Positions 1 to 7,210 of a stretch of DNA of 16,308 nt are shown piece after piece (the stretch's first letter is position 1; the number at the start of each line of letters is the position of its first letter). The DNA lies in the NCBI GenBank assembly GCA_964524295.1, contig CAZGCW010000076.1, forward strand, positions 1 through 16,308, read 5' to 3'. The translations under genes were made by a program, and so were the position numbers. This DNA is from UBA9926 sp964524295. GTDB lineage: Bacteria > Pseudomonadota > Gammaproteobacteria > Pseudomonadales > Azotimanducaceae. Under the pieces are notes generated by a model. The model saw only the letters and a program-made list of their open reading frames with translations. It was not told the DNA's origin and searched no databases.

Positions 1-297
1 GAAAGTATCCACATGGGCAGCGGCAAGAAAACCGCATGCCTCGGCTAAAAGAGCCATATACGCCAGAAAATGCCAATGAAAACGGCGCACCAGAAACGCA
101 GTTATGACCGCCGAAATAGCCGACCCGGACAGTAACGACGACCCCAGTATACCAACCTGTCCTTCCGACAAACCGAGATCACCGACTGCAGCACCGAGAA
201 TAACCGGCGTAGCAAAAAAACACGCCGCACCCATCACCGTCAAACAGATTGCCGCCAACTGCGATTTCAGAGACATGAAGGACGCAGAATGATCCAT
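1..297 (-). CDS. MFS transporter, N-terminal part (cut by the window edge)
   Basis: Reading the minus strand from the ATG at 297 gives 99 open codons that run off the window. The translation has a short polar N-terminus and then alternating hydrophobic stretches. The segment VGDLGLSEGQVGILGSSLLS is typical of the loop between helices 1 and 2 in major facilitator carriers, and a basic VRRF turn follows the second helix. About three helices are visible. The start lies 4 bp after the ureohydrolase stop, so the two are very probably co-transcribed and this carrier may import that enzyme's substrate; that is inference. No strong Shine-Dalgarno is seen before 297, and an ATG at codon 8 (276) is an alternative start. 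The subfamily and substrate cannot be read from this fragment. Confidence 0.7.
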   Translation of the reverse strand, partial: MDHSASFMSLKSQLAAICLTVMGAACFFATPVILGAAVGDLGLSEGQVGILGSSLLSGSAISAVITAFLVRRFHWHFLAYMALLAEACGFLAAAHVDTF

Positions 298-301
298 TAC
301 T

Positions 302-1285
302 TCAGGCGCTTGATTGACTGTGAGCCACGGCCAACAAGCACAAGATTTCAAACATCATGGTCGCCCCCACCAAGGCGGTATTACCCGATGGATCAAATGG
401 GGGGGCTACCTCAACGACATCACCGCCAACAAACGACAGGTCGTGCAAGCCTCTTAGTAACCGCTGCGCCTCTAAGGTCGTAATCCCACCGACTTCGGGC
501 GTGCCTGTGCCTGGGGCATAAACAGGATCAAGGCCGTCAACATCAAAGCTTAGATAAACGGGATGGTCTCCGACAACTCGCCGCACTTCTTTTATCACCT
601 CAGGCACACCCAGGTCAGCAAACTCCTCAATGAAAATGACCCGCATACCACTGTTTTTTGAAAACTCCAGGCCTTCCGCAAAATTCTGTCCACCTCGAAT
701 ACCAATCTGTACTGTTTTGGTCGGGTCAATCAAATTCGCTTCAACTGCTCGACGAAATGGTGCGCCATGATGGAACTTTGAACCCCATATTTCATCCCAG
801 GTGTCCGTATGCGCATCGATGTGAACCAGCGCCAACGGCTCTCTGGCAATCGCCTTGAGAATAGGAAAGGTAATGGAATGATCCCCACCTGCAGACAGGG
901 GTATGACATTGGCAGCATGGACTTGCCTGTAGAAATCCGCAATGGTTTCAACCTGGCTTTCAAGGTTATACCAATTGTCGAACTGGACATCTCCCAGATC
1001 AGCAATACCACACAAATCGAAAGGATTAATATTACGCTCAATATTGAAGGTTCGCATCAGACTGGAGGCATTCCTGATCTCCCGAGGCCCATGTCGCGCC
1101 CCGGCTCTATTAGTCACGCCCAAATCAGTGGGAACCCCAATTAAACCAATATCCACTACTGATAAATCATCAGCCACCGGCGCCCGCATAAAAGTAGCTA
1201 ACTCAGTAAACCGAGGCTGCAAGCGAGGGTCGTACAGCTGGTCCGTGACCGGGTGCCGTTTACGATAAAAATCTTTCTCTGGCAT
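302..1285 (-). CDS. Agmatinase/guanidino-acid hydrolase family protein (ureohydrolase)
   Basis: This 327-residue protein has the full length and binuclear-metal signatures of the arginase/agmatinase superfamily: GGDHS at 133-137 (His136), HIDAHTDT at 155-162 (Asp157, His159, Asp161) and SFDVDGLDP at 246-254 (Asp248, Asp250), followed by GTGTPE. These residues normally bind two Mn ions and activate water to split urea from a guanidinium group. The N-terminal block GVPTDLGVTNRAGARHGPR resembles agmatinase, guanidinobutyrase and guanidinopropionase rather than arginase. The exact substrate cannot be settled by eye, so no symbol is given. GGAG lies 6 nt before the ATG. The start of an MFS carrier follows 4 bp downstream, which suggests a linked uptake and hydrolysis pair. 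A cytoplasmic enzyme is expected, since there is no signal peptide. Confidence 0.9.
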   Translation of the reverse strand: MPEKDFYRKRHPVTDQLYDPRLQPRFTELATFMRAPVADDLSVVDIGLIGVPTDLGVTNRAGARHGPREIRNASSLMRTFNIERNINPFDLCGIADLGDVQFDNWYNLESQVETIADFYRQVHAANVIPLSAGGDHSITFPILKAIAREPLALVHIDAHTDTWDEIWGSKFHHGAPFRRAVEANLIDPTKTVQIGIRGGQNFAEGLEFSKNSGMRVIFIEEFADLGVPEVIKEVRRVVGDHPVYLSFDVDGLDPVYAPGTGTPEVGGITTLEAQRLLRGLHDLSFVGGDVVEVAPPFDPSGNTALVGATMMFEILCLLAVAHSQSSA

Positions 1286-1421
1286 AGACCACTCCAGCCT
1301 AATTATTCATTTAGGGAAACTCACTACTAACGCCTTTAGTCAGCGCTCATCACCCCTGGTTTCTATGAGACAGGCTCGTCAATTCTCCCCAGCCTTCCTA
1401 GATCTGTCATGTCGCTCAGCA

Positions 1422-2282
1422 TTAGGCCAACTTAAGCACTTTCCTGGCATTTTCACGGAGAAATTTTGGCCAAACTTCATCTTTAAGCTCCAGACCCTGC
1501 ATATCTGTCATGATACGTTCCACGCTCAACCCCATGGGGAAATATCCGCCATAAATTATTTTATCTGCGCCCCGACTGTTCGCATATTTGAGTATCGCCT
1601 CAGGGTAGTGCTTGGGTGCAAATGCGGTGGTTGAGTAATACAGATTAGGCCACTTCAACATCAGCTTCACCGCCAGATCCTCCCAGGGCTCGCAGCCATG
1701 CCGGGTCACAAAGACAAGCTCAGGAAAATCATACATAACCTGGTCAATGAGTTCGACTTTCTGGGGCCACATTGGGAATCTGGGTCCCGGCACACCAACA
1801 CAAGAAAAAATCGGCACATCCAATTCAACGCATTTGGCATAAATAGGATACATTCTCGCGTCGTTGATACCCACCTGCGGGTCATAACCCGCATTAAATG
1901 CGCCAAAAGAAGTCACCCCGAACTCTTCAAACTGACGCACCATATCGCGCACACCTGCCATGCCTTTATTCGGATCAACAGAACCCTGGCCAACAAACCG
2001 ATCCGGGTAACGATGCAGCGCCTGTCGAGATACCTCACCGCCGACGCCGATGAGGCCCTGCTCTATACCGTACTTATCCATCTCACCGAGGGTAACGGCA
2101 ATAGGGTCCTGACTCTTACCGTAAACCTCTTTAGGAACCTGCTTGAACATATACTCCACTGGAAAATCAAACGTCGCCGAAGGATCTTTCAATTGTTTAC
2201 GAATAAAATCATACATCGCGAAATCTTCGGCCGGAAAGCCAATCATCGTATCAATGATGCCGATACCGCTCGGGATGGGCAT
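1422..2282 (-). CDS. Amidohydrolase_2-like protein lacking the usual metal ligands
   Basis: This 286-residue protein has the TIM-barrel layout of the ACMSD-like Amidohydrolase_2 family. Features are a beta-1 motif at 10-17, RHG at 194-196, the NLYYSTTA strand at 213-220, and a C-terminal YGGYFP (244-249) followed by a NARKVLKL tail. The positions expected to bind metal are changed: D-x-H-x-H reads D11-T-M-I-G, the mid-barrel His segment reads IFSCVGVPGPR (158-168), and the late G-x-D-Y-P reads GGYFP. The fold is clear, but metal-dependent hydrolase or decarboxylase chemistry is doubtful. It may be a non-catalytic partner or use a different mechanism. An excellent AAGGAGG sits 7 nt before the ATG, so translation should be strong. 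It lies 54 bp downstream of a canonical family member, suggesting a co-expressed pair. Confidence 0.85.
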   Translation of the reverse strand: MPIPSGIGIIDTMIGFPAEDFAMYDFIRKQLKDPSATFDFPVEYMFKQVPKEVYGKSQDPIAVTLGEMDKYGIEQGLIGVGGEVSRQALHRYPDRFVGQGSVDPNKGMAGVRDMVRQFEEFGVTSFGAFNAGYDPQVGINDARMYPIYAKCVELDVPIFSCVGVPGPRFPMWPQKVELIDQVMYDFPELVFVTRHGCEPWEDLAVKLMLKWPNLYYSTTAFAPKHYPEAILKYANSRGADKIIYGGYFPMGLSVERIMTDMQGLELKDEVWPKFLRENARKVLKLA

Positions 2283-2336
2283 ATCAATTCCTCCTTAAAT
2301 GCACTGCCATTTATCGTGCCGCCGCCAATACCAGGC

Positions 2337-3554
2337 TCAATCGCCTGCTCGCGCTCCTTGAAAAAGATAACACATTGAATCCCTCGGAATTTCCTCTCGG
2401 GGCAAAGGTTGGCTGACTTGCTCTGGTGTCGGTCCGAATTGATTCGCCAGCGGGAGAAGCTTTTCCAGGTCAAATTGATAGACACCCGCCGCATTCAAGC
2501 CTAGAAGTTTCCTTCGGTGTGCTTCCGGGACGTCATCAAAGGTGAGTCGAAGTGATTCAAGGTTGTAAGGAAAAGTGCCCTCATAATGGGGGTAATCATT
2601 ACCCCACATGACCCTATCAACTCCGATCTGCTCGATACCGCCGAGATCCGCCTTGCTTGGAAAGCTTGCCCCATACCAACAGTTCTGACCAGCATAAAAG
2701 CTCGGCGATTCTTTTAATACCCATTCCTGATCACCGTAATTCAATTCGCCTATCGCTCCGGCCACCATACCCCGGTGAATTCGATCCATCTGAGCCAGCA
2801 ATGCCGGGGCCCAGGCACAACCAGATTCAGTCAAAACATATTTGAGCTTCGGAAATTTCTCAAAAACCCCACTCATAATCAGATGACGAAAACCAGCCTG
2901 GCAGTAATACGTCACCTCGGTTACCCACAGTGCTTCGCCTACCATGCTACTGCCATAATCGGGTGAACCCTGCCCAGAATGCTGATTCATCACCAGATCA
3001 TGATCTTGAATCGCTGCGAAAATCCGGTCCCAGCTGGGATCAAAAAGCGGTTTCAGCCAGGTACAATCAGGTGGAATCAGTGGTAACAAAACGCCGCCAC
3101 GCAATCCTGCCTTAGCTATGTACTCTATATCCCGAATCGCCTCATCAAAGTCATTGGGCAAAATCAATCCTATTCCGGCCCGTCGATCAGGGTCTTCAGC
3201 ACAAAAGTCTTTCAACCAACGGTTATGTGCTCGAATTCCCGCCAGGGTTAACTCATAGTCGGCCGGTGCGGGCGGCCTGGCCGTTACAATACTCTTCTCA
3301 TAAAAAGGCGGCACGGTATTGGGGAAGATAACCTCGCCAACTACGCCCTGACTGTTCTGATCCCGGCTACGGATATCGAGATCCCAGTTGCGCATTTTTT
3401 TATTGCCGTAATGCGCCTGAGAAGGGTTTTTATAACCTCCTCGCCACTGATCAAAACGATCCCGATATTTTGGCTCAAGATACTCGCGGTACTGCTCATG
3501 GCTACCGCCTGCATGGGTATCTGCGGTTATAAGCAGGTATGGATCATTATTCAT
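2337..3554 (-). CDS. Amidohydrolase_2 family metal-dependent hydrolase
   Basis: This 405-residue protein has the family landmarks in order: TADTH at 10-14 (beta-1, metal-binding His14), NQHSG at 190-194 (His192), LTESG at 241-245 and VMWGNDYPHYEGTFP near 315-329 (Asp320). The T-E-S-G form and the GNDYPH-EG block are usual in the branch of Amidohydrolase_2 proteins that starts (S/T)AD(S/T)H, many of which sit in aromatic, terpenoid or steroid catabolic clusters. Known family reactions include hydrolysis and non-oxidative decarboxylation; the substrate here is unknown. The start is the ATG of MNNDPYLLITADTH, preceded by a purine-rich leader with GGGAAG about 9 nt upstream. No signal peptide or membrane segment is visible, so it should be cytoplasmic. 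The neighbouring 286-residue relative lacks the ligands this one keeps. Confidence 0.9.
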   Translation of the reverse strand: MNNDPYLLITADTHAGGSHEQYREYLEPKYRDRFDQWRGGYKNPSQAHYGNKKMRNWDLDIRSRDQNSQGVVGEVIFPNTVPPFYEKSIVTARPPAPADYELTLAGIRAHNRWLKDFCAEDPDRRAGIGLILPNDFDEAIRDIEYIAKAGLRGGVLLPLIPPDCTWLKPLFDPSWDRIFAAIQDHDLVMNQHSGQGSPDYGSSMVGEALWVTEVTYYCQAGFRHLIMSGVFEKFPKLKYVLTESGCAWAPALLAQMDRIHRGMVAGAIGELNYGDQEWVLKESPSFYAGQNCWYGASFPSKADLGGIEQIGVDRVMWGNDYPHYEGTFPYNLESLRLTFDDVPEAHRRKLLGLNAAGVYQFDLEKLLPLANQFGPTPEQVSQPLPREEIPRDSMCYLFQGARAGD

Positions 3555-3559
3555 ATCAT

Positions 3560-3585
3560 CTCTTCCCTCTAGCTCTTCTCTCTAG
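3560..3585. repeat. Two tandem 13-bp pyrimidine-rich repeats in the amidohydrolase leader
   Basis: CTCTTCCCTCTAG (3560-3572) is followed directly by CTCTTCTCTCTAG (3573-3585), one base different, and then by a further partial CTCT. In the minus-strand transcript this is a purine-rich leader just upstream of the amidohydrolase ATG, and the copy nearest the start supplies its ribosome-binding purines. It may affect translation or be a slippage product; nothing more can be read from it. Confidence 0.6.
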
Positions 3586-3620
3586 CTCTCCCCTACACTC
3601 ATCGCCTCTAATGACAGACC

Positions 3621-3980
3621 TCAGCTCGCCATATCAGATTCATGCTCTTCGATCAGGTAGGAACGCATGTACCGCGTATCAAACAACTTTTTTTCATCCT
3701 CGCGTATTTCTGCGGCCACAGCCGGCTCGGCTAAGCGTTTAGCGCAGGCAGCAAAGCTCGCCTTATCAGGATACCAAATATGCAGGATAACATCGTATTC
3801 GGGCTCATTGATCACACCTGACCGATCGGGCAATGGATCCAGAAACTGGCGGAAATACCGAGTTACAAATCCCTGCAGATACTTTTCACCAATCAACCGG
3901 TGCCGACTTTCATAGTATTGACGAAAGGCCTCTACTGACATGCCCGGCCTTCGCTTCATGGGACTGACAAGCTTTATCAT
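3621..3980 (-). CDS. EthD-domain protein (dimeric alpha/beta-barrel family)
   Basis: From the ATG at 3980 the product is 119 residues. It opens IKLVSPMKRRPGMSVEAFRQ with YYESRH after it, the typical EthD start: a beta strand, then R-P-G-hydrophobic-S-x-E-x-F and an aromatic helix leading to a His. It ends with a D-x-x-x-F-x-A strand-helix and a D-x-x-x-x-F-x-D-T stretch. EthD is named from the Rhodococcus ether-degradation locus, where it accompanies a P450; members are small ferredoxin-like-fold dimers of poorly defined role. The start was chosen because GGAG lies 6 nt upstream of 3980. The longer open frame back to 4118 adds a non-conserved segment that overlaps a hairpin. Its placement near a P450 and amidohydrolases suggests an accessory role in the same catabolism. 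Confidence 0.82.
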   Translation of the reverse strand: MIKLVSPMKRRPGMSVEAFRQYYESRHRLIGEKYLQGFVTRYFRQFLDPLPDRSGVINEPEYDVILHIWYPDKASFAACAKRLAEPAVAAEIREDEKKLFDTRYMRSYLIEEHESDMAS

Positions 3981-4090
3981 GGTCTGCTCCACTGATCCAA
4001 GGTTATGGCTAGAATGTAAAGTGCCGCCAGCCCTGATACAAGTCATGAAGCACCTAATTAAAGTACTAACACCGCCTAAATTATTATTAA

Positions 4091-4120
4091 GGATGATGCC
4101 AGCATTGCCAGGAATCATCC
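4091..4120 (-). terminator. Possible weak terminator or stabilising hairpin after the downstream GPH carrier
   Basis: GGATGAT (4091-4097) and ATCATCC (4114-4120) form a perfect 7-bp stem with a 16-nt loop. In the minus-strand transcript it lies 36 nt after the carrier stop and is followed by TTAATAATAATTT, which is AU-rich but not a clean U-run. It may separate the carrier from the EthD gene. Confidence 0.3.
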
Positions 4121-4155
4121 CAATGTCCTACCAGAAGCCACACATCAACCCCGTG

Positions 4156-5625
4156 TTATCGGTGGCTCCGGGCTTGAAGCCGGGCTTGAATGGCCGCATG
4201 GCGCTCCCGGGTCAGGTTGTATTGCAAATAGAAAAATACAGCAATAACACCCGGTACCACGGCAATGGGCCCATCAATAAGACCTAGCTTGAAAATAATC
4301 TCTTGATCCACTGTGCCGGGCTCAGCACCAACTGGAAAATCGATCACATCAATTGCGATACCGGCAAGAAGGTGGCCCAGCCCGGAAGAGGCCTTAGCAA
4401 AAAATGAACGGGCAGCATAAAAAATCCCTTCCTGCCGACGATGGGTGTTGAGTTCATGCTCATCCGCGATATCAGCAAGTGCGGACATCGCACTAATCAA
4501 TAAAATGACGCCAAAGGTGAGGGTCAGAAGATAAAATATCATCAGCAAGGGTATGAGAAGCTCACTGTTGTTTGCCGGGAAATAACCTGCAATCCGCAAC
4601 ATCACGGGTGAGGTAGCAAATGCCAACAGTAGTATCAGCCCGGTAATGAGCACCGGTTTCTTTTCGAATCGATTATGTAGTGGCGCCACGACAACAAAAC
4701 CAATAATGGGCGCTATCAACCCAAAAACCGTGAAATAGCGTATCTGCTCAGGGAACAAACCCCAGTAGTAGGTATTCATATGCAAGCCGATGGTATCTCG
4801 GGTACCCAATGAAGCAGACAGCAACAAATAACCAATCAGCAACATGAGATAGTTGCGATTCGACATGGCCGACTGGACATCTCGAATAAACTCGCGCGCA
4901 TTGAGTCGAGGTAAATCGATTGGCACCTGAGGTAACTTTGGAACAAGATTAAGTGTTAACGCAGTGGAAACAACCATGACTAACCCACCCGTACAGGATG
5001 CCCAAATCGCAAAGGCCGGATAAGCATCTCGATTCAGCAGGCCATTGGAATACTCTGGCGTGGCTGAAAACACAAAAGAATAAGCGATAAAGGCGGTACC
5101 AAAGCCACCCAAAGAGCCCAGCAAGGTATTGATACTCATCACCCGGGTACGTTCAGTAAAATCAGCCGATAGTTCTGCACCCAGGGCAAGATGCGGCACA
5201 TGAAACAAAGTCATTGCTGCGCGCATGACAACCGTCAGTCCAGTCAGCCATAGAAAAAGGGCAAAGCTGCCGAAACCAGCCGGTGGAGTATAGATCAGAA
5301 ACAGGCATACCATCACAGGCAGGGGCGCAGCAAACATGAAAGGATGACGGCGGCCAAGTCGTGATCGCCAACGATCCGAGAGCGTACCCACCAGCGGATC
5401 TGTAACGGCATCCACGACCAGGGCAATGGTAATGGCCAGCCCAGCCAGGGTGCCGGGAACCCCCATGATATTCGTGTAAAAAAAGAAATTAAAGGCATTG
5501 AACGCCACACCAATAATAGTCTCTGCCGCGGCGCCAATCCCATATAGGAACTTTACCTGGGCAGGCACCTTCGCTGGGTAGGCACTAATTCTCCCTTGCT
5601 GGGACTCAGAATCACTTGCAGACAC
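4156..5625 (-). CDS. GPH-family (MelB-like) cation symporter, MFS superfamily
   Basis: This 489-residue integral membrane protein has about 12 hydrophobic segments. Glycoside-pentoside-hexuronide:cation symporter features are V-D72-AVTD76-PLVGTLSD (the D-x-x-x-D pair matching the sodium-binding aspartates of MelB), GRRHPFMF near 91-98, HVPHLALGAE in helix 5, and a central DEHELNTHRRQEGIFYAARS loop followed by KASSGLGH. It should carry a small molecule inward with Na+ or H+ across the inner membrane. In catabolic clusters such carriers often serve non-sugar substrates, so sugar transport should not be assumed. The start is GTG at 5625, with no better start before the conserved VKFLYGIG. A weak purine run (AAAGAG) lies upstream. 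A paralogue lies on the other side of the P450, and two hairpins separate this gene from the P450. Confidence 0.88.
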   Translation of the reverse strand: MSASDSESQQGRISAYPAKVPAQVKFLYGIGAAAETIIGVAFNAFNFFFYTNIMGVPGTLAGLAITIALVVDAVTDPLVGTLSDRWRSRLGRRHPFMFAAPLPVMVCLFLIYTPPAGFGSFALFLWLTGLTVVMRAAMTLFHVPHLALGAELSADFTERTRVMSINTLLGSLGGFGTAFIAYSFVFSATPEYSNGLLNRDAYPAFAIWASCTGGLVMVVSTALTLNLVPKLPQVPIDLPRLNAREFIRDVQSAMSNRNYLMLLIGYLLLSASLGTRDTIGLHMNTYYWGLFPEQIRYFTVFGLIAPIIGFVVVAPLHNRFEKKPVLITGLILLLAFATSPVMLRIAGYFPANNSELLIPLLMIFYLLTLTFGVILLISAMSALADIADEHELNTHRRQEGIFYAARSFFAKASSGLGHLLAGIAIDVIDFPVGAEPGTVDQEIIFKLGLIDGPIAVVPGVIAVFFYLQYNLTRERHAAIQARLQARSHR

Positions 5626-5667
5626 GGCTTACTCTTTATACCACTAGAGCATCAGAGTAGAGAACCC

Positions 5668-5689
5668 GAATCACAGACACAAGTGATTC
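5668..5689. repeat. Inverted repeat (7-bp stem) between P450 and carrier
   Basis: GAATCAC (5668-5674) and GTGATTC (5683-5689) are perfect inverted copies around an 8-nt spacer. This could be a hairpin in the P450-carrier transcript or an operator just upstream of the carrier's GTG start, 43 bp away. No U-run follows in the minus-strand sense. Confidence 0.5.
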
Positions 5690-5705
5690 TTACGACAACC
5701 TGTAA

Positions 5706-5736
5706 ACACTTGGATCTCAACCATCAATCCAAGTGT
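5706..5736 (-). terminator. Strong hairpin after the P450 gene, possible attenuator or mRNA-end stabiliser
   Basis: ACACTTGGAT (5706-5715) and ATCCAAGTGT (5727-5736) form a perfect 10-bp stem with an 11-nt loop. In the minus-strand transcript it starts about 28 nt after the P450 stop and is followed by TTTACAGG, only three U residues. It could be a leaky terminator or a stabilising end that uncouples P450 from carrier expression. Confidence 0.5.
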
Positions 5737-5764
5737 AGGATCGATGGACGAGTCACAATCCCAG

Positions 5765-7009
5765 CTAGTGGGGTATCAGGACTACGGGTAACTCGGTAAT
5801 GCCGCGCACGAAATTAGACTTCAAGCGCTTGGGTGTCGCCACAACGTCCACTTTTCGAAACCGTTTAAGGATTTCCTCCCAGACTATTCTAAGCTGCATT
5901 TCTGCAAGACGATTACCCATACAACGATGCACACCGAAACCAAAAGAGATGTGATTTCGAACGCCCTTTCGATCAATAATAAATTGATCGGGTTGCATTA
6001 TCTTGGTGTCGTCCCGGTTAGCAGACACATACCATAAAACAACTTTATCCCCGGCTCTAATCTGATGGCCTTTAAATTCAGTATCTACCGCCGCAGTTCG
6101 ACGCATATGCATCAGCGGTGTCTGAAAGCGAATGATTTCAGAGACCATGCTGGGGATTAGTGACTTATCCGAGCAAACCTTTTCATACTCTGTTGGGTTC
6201 TCATTGAGCATCAGCACACCGCCGGAAAGCGAATTTCGAGTGGTATCATTCCCGCCTACAATGAGTAACAACAAATTACCCAGGAACTCCATCGGGTCCA
6301 TATCAGCAAACGCCGTTGAATGGGCCATGAGGGTGATGAAATCAACCTTGCCAACCGATGATTGCTGAGCCCTTTCCTGCCAAATTGCAGTGAATTCAGC
6401 CAGACATTCCTCTAACGCAGCCTGACGGTCGGCTGGGCTGACACTATCGTTCCCCGCAATCTCTTCGGTCGATGTCGCCATATCGGACCAATAGGTGAGC
6501 TTATGGCGCCTCTCAAAGGGAAAATCAAACAGCGTGGCCAGCATCTGCGTGGTGAGTTCAATGGACACCCGTTCGACCCAGTTAAAGCGTTCTCCCACGG
6601 GCAATTCATTCATAATCGCGACCACTCGTTCACGTATGACCGGCTCAAGTAGACTTAAGCTCTTGGGACTCACTGCGGCCGTCACGGCCTTACGCTGCAC
6701 ATCATGTTTAGGCGGATCAGAGGCGATAAACTGTTTAACCGTAAACTCAGGATCCTGGTCACCCATGACAATCGACGGGAATGAGGAAAAAGTCTGGGTA
6801 TCCTTTTCAATCTCCATAATGTCTGCGTACCGCGTAATCGACCAGTAAGGGCCGAATAAGCTATCTTTGCAGTAATGGACGGGGGCTTCCTTTCTGAGTC
6901 GCTCAAAGTACGGCCAATGAGCATCATTTTCATACAACTGAGGATCAGAAACATCCAACTCCACTAGCGGAATCGAATAAGGATCAATCACCCGTTGTTG
7001 TACTGTCAT
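5765..7009 (-). CDS. Cytochrome P450, CYP153-like (alkane/alicyclic or terpene hydroxylase type)
   Basis: This 414-residue soluble class I P450 has GGNDTT at 252-257 (oxygen activation, I helix), E291-x-x-R294 (K helix) and a heme loop FGFGVHRCMG at 356-365 with Cys363. Long stretches match my memory of the CYP153 family: WPYFERLRKEAPVHYC, SDPPKHDVQRK, VSIELTTQMLATLFDFPFE, DPMEFLGNLLLLIVGGNDTT, the M-R-R-T-A block, and HRCMGNRLAEMQLRIVWEE. CYP153 enzymes hydroxylate the terminal carbon of medium-chain alkanes and also alicyclics and limonene. They use a ferredoxin and ferredoxin reductase, neither of which is seen here. AAGGAAG lies 5 nt before the ATG. The flanking GPH carriers and the acyl-CoA synthetase fit a catabolic role. 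P450 identity is certain; the CYP153 assignment is strong but made by recall. Confidence 0.92.
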   Translation of the reverse strand: MTVQQRVIDPYSIPLVELDVSDPQLYENDAHWPYFERLRKEAPVHYCKDSLFGPYWSITRYADIMEIEKDTQTFSSFPSIVMGDQDPEFTVKQFIASDPPKHDVQRKAVTAAVSPKSLSLLEPVIRERVVAIMNELPVGERFNWVERVSIELTTQMLATLFDFPFERRHKLTYWSDMATSTEEIAGNDSVSPADRQAALEECLAEFTAIWQERAQQSSVGKVDFITLMAHSTAFADMDPMEFLGNLLLLIVGGNDTTRNSLSGGVLMLNENPTEYEKVCSDKSLIPSMVSEIIRFQTPLMHMRRTAAVDTEFKGHQIRAGDKVVLWYVSANRDDTKIMQPDQFIIDRKGVRNHISFGFGVHRCMGNRLAEMQLRIVWEEILKRFRKVDVVATPKRLKSNFVRGITELPVVLIPH

Positions 7010-7050
7010 GATAACTTCCTTTTTATGGTGCCTGTGATTAAGTCTATTTG

Positions 7051-7069
7051 GCTAACTCTATTAATTAGC
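7051..7069. promoter_or_regulatory. Small inverted repeat upstream of the P450, possible operator
   Basis: GCTAA (7051-7055) and TTAGC (7065-7069) are inverted around a 9-bp AT-rich centre, 42 bp upstream of the P450 ATG. The surrounding sequence is AT-rich, as expected for a promoter, but no convincing -35/-10 pair was found. It is weak because the arms are only 5 bp. Confidence 0.25.
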
Positions 7070-7210
7070 TCTGTTGATTCGGGCTAGGCGTCTAACAACA
7101 AAGCTGACTCTAGCCACAAACTCAAATTTAAGCCAAAATCCATGATGATCCAAACCCCTGCCAGGAGCCACACCGGATTACCGCCATGGACTGCCCGAAC
7201 AATCCAAAGT

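Noticed and set aside
1698..2378. 226-codon plus-strand open frame
   Set aside because: It lies antisense across the whole metal-less amidohydrolase gene, whose own translation has clear family motifs and a perfect Shine-Dalgarno. The antisense product resembles no family.
3981..4118. 46-codon N-terminal extension of the EthD protein
   Set aside because: The extension is not conserved in character, overlaps a hairpin, and a good GGAG lies before the internal ATG at 3980 where the EthD domain begins.
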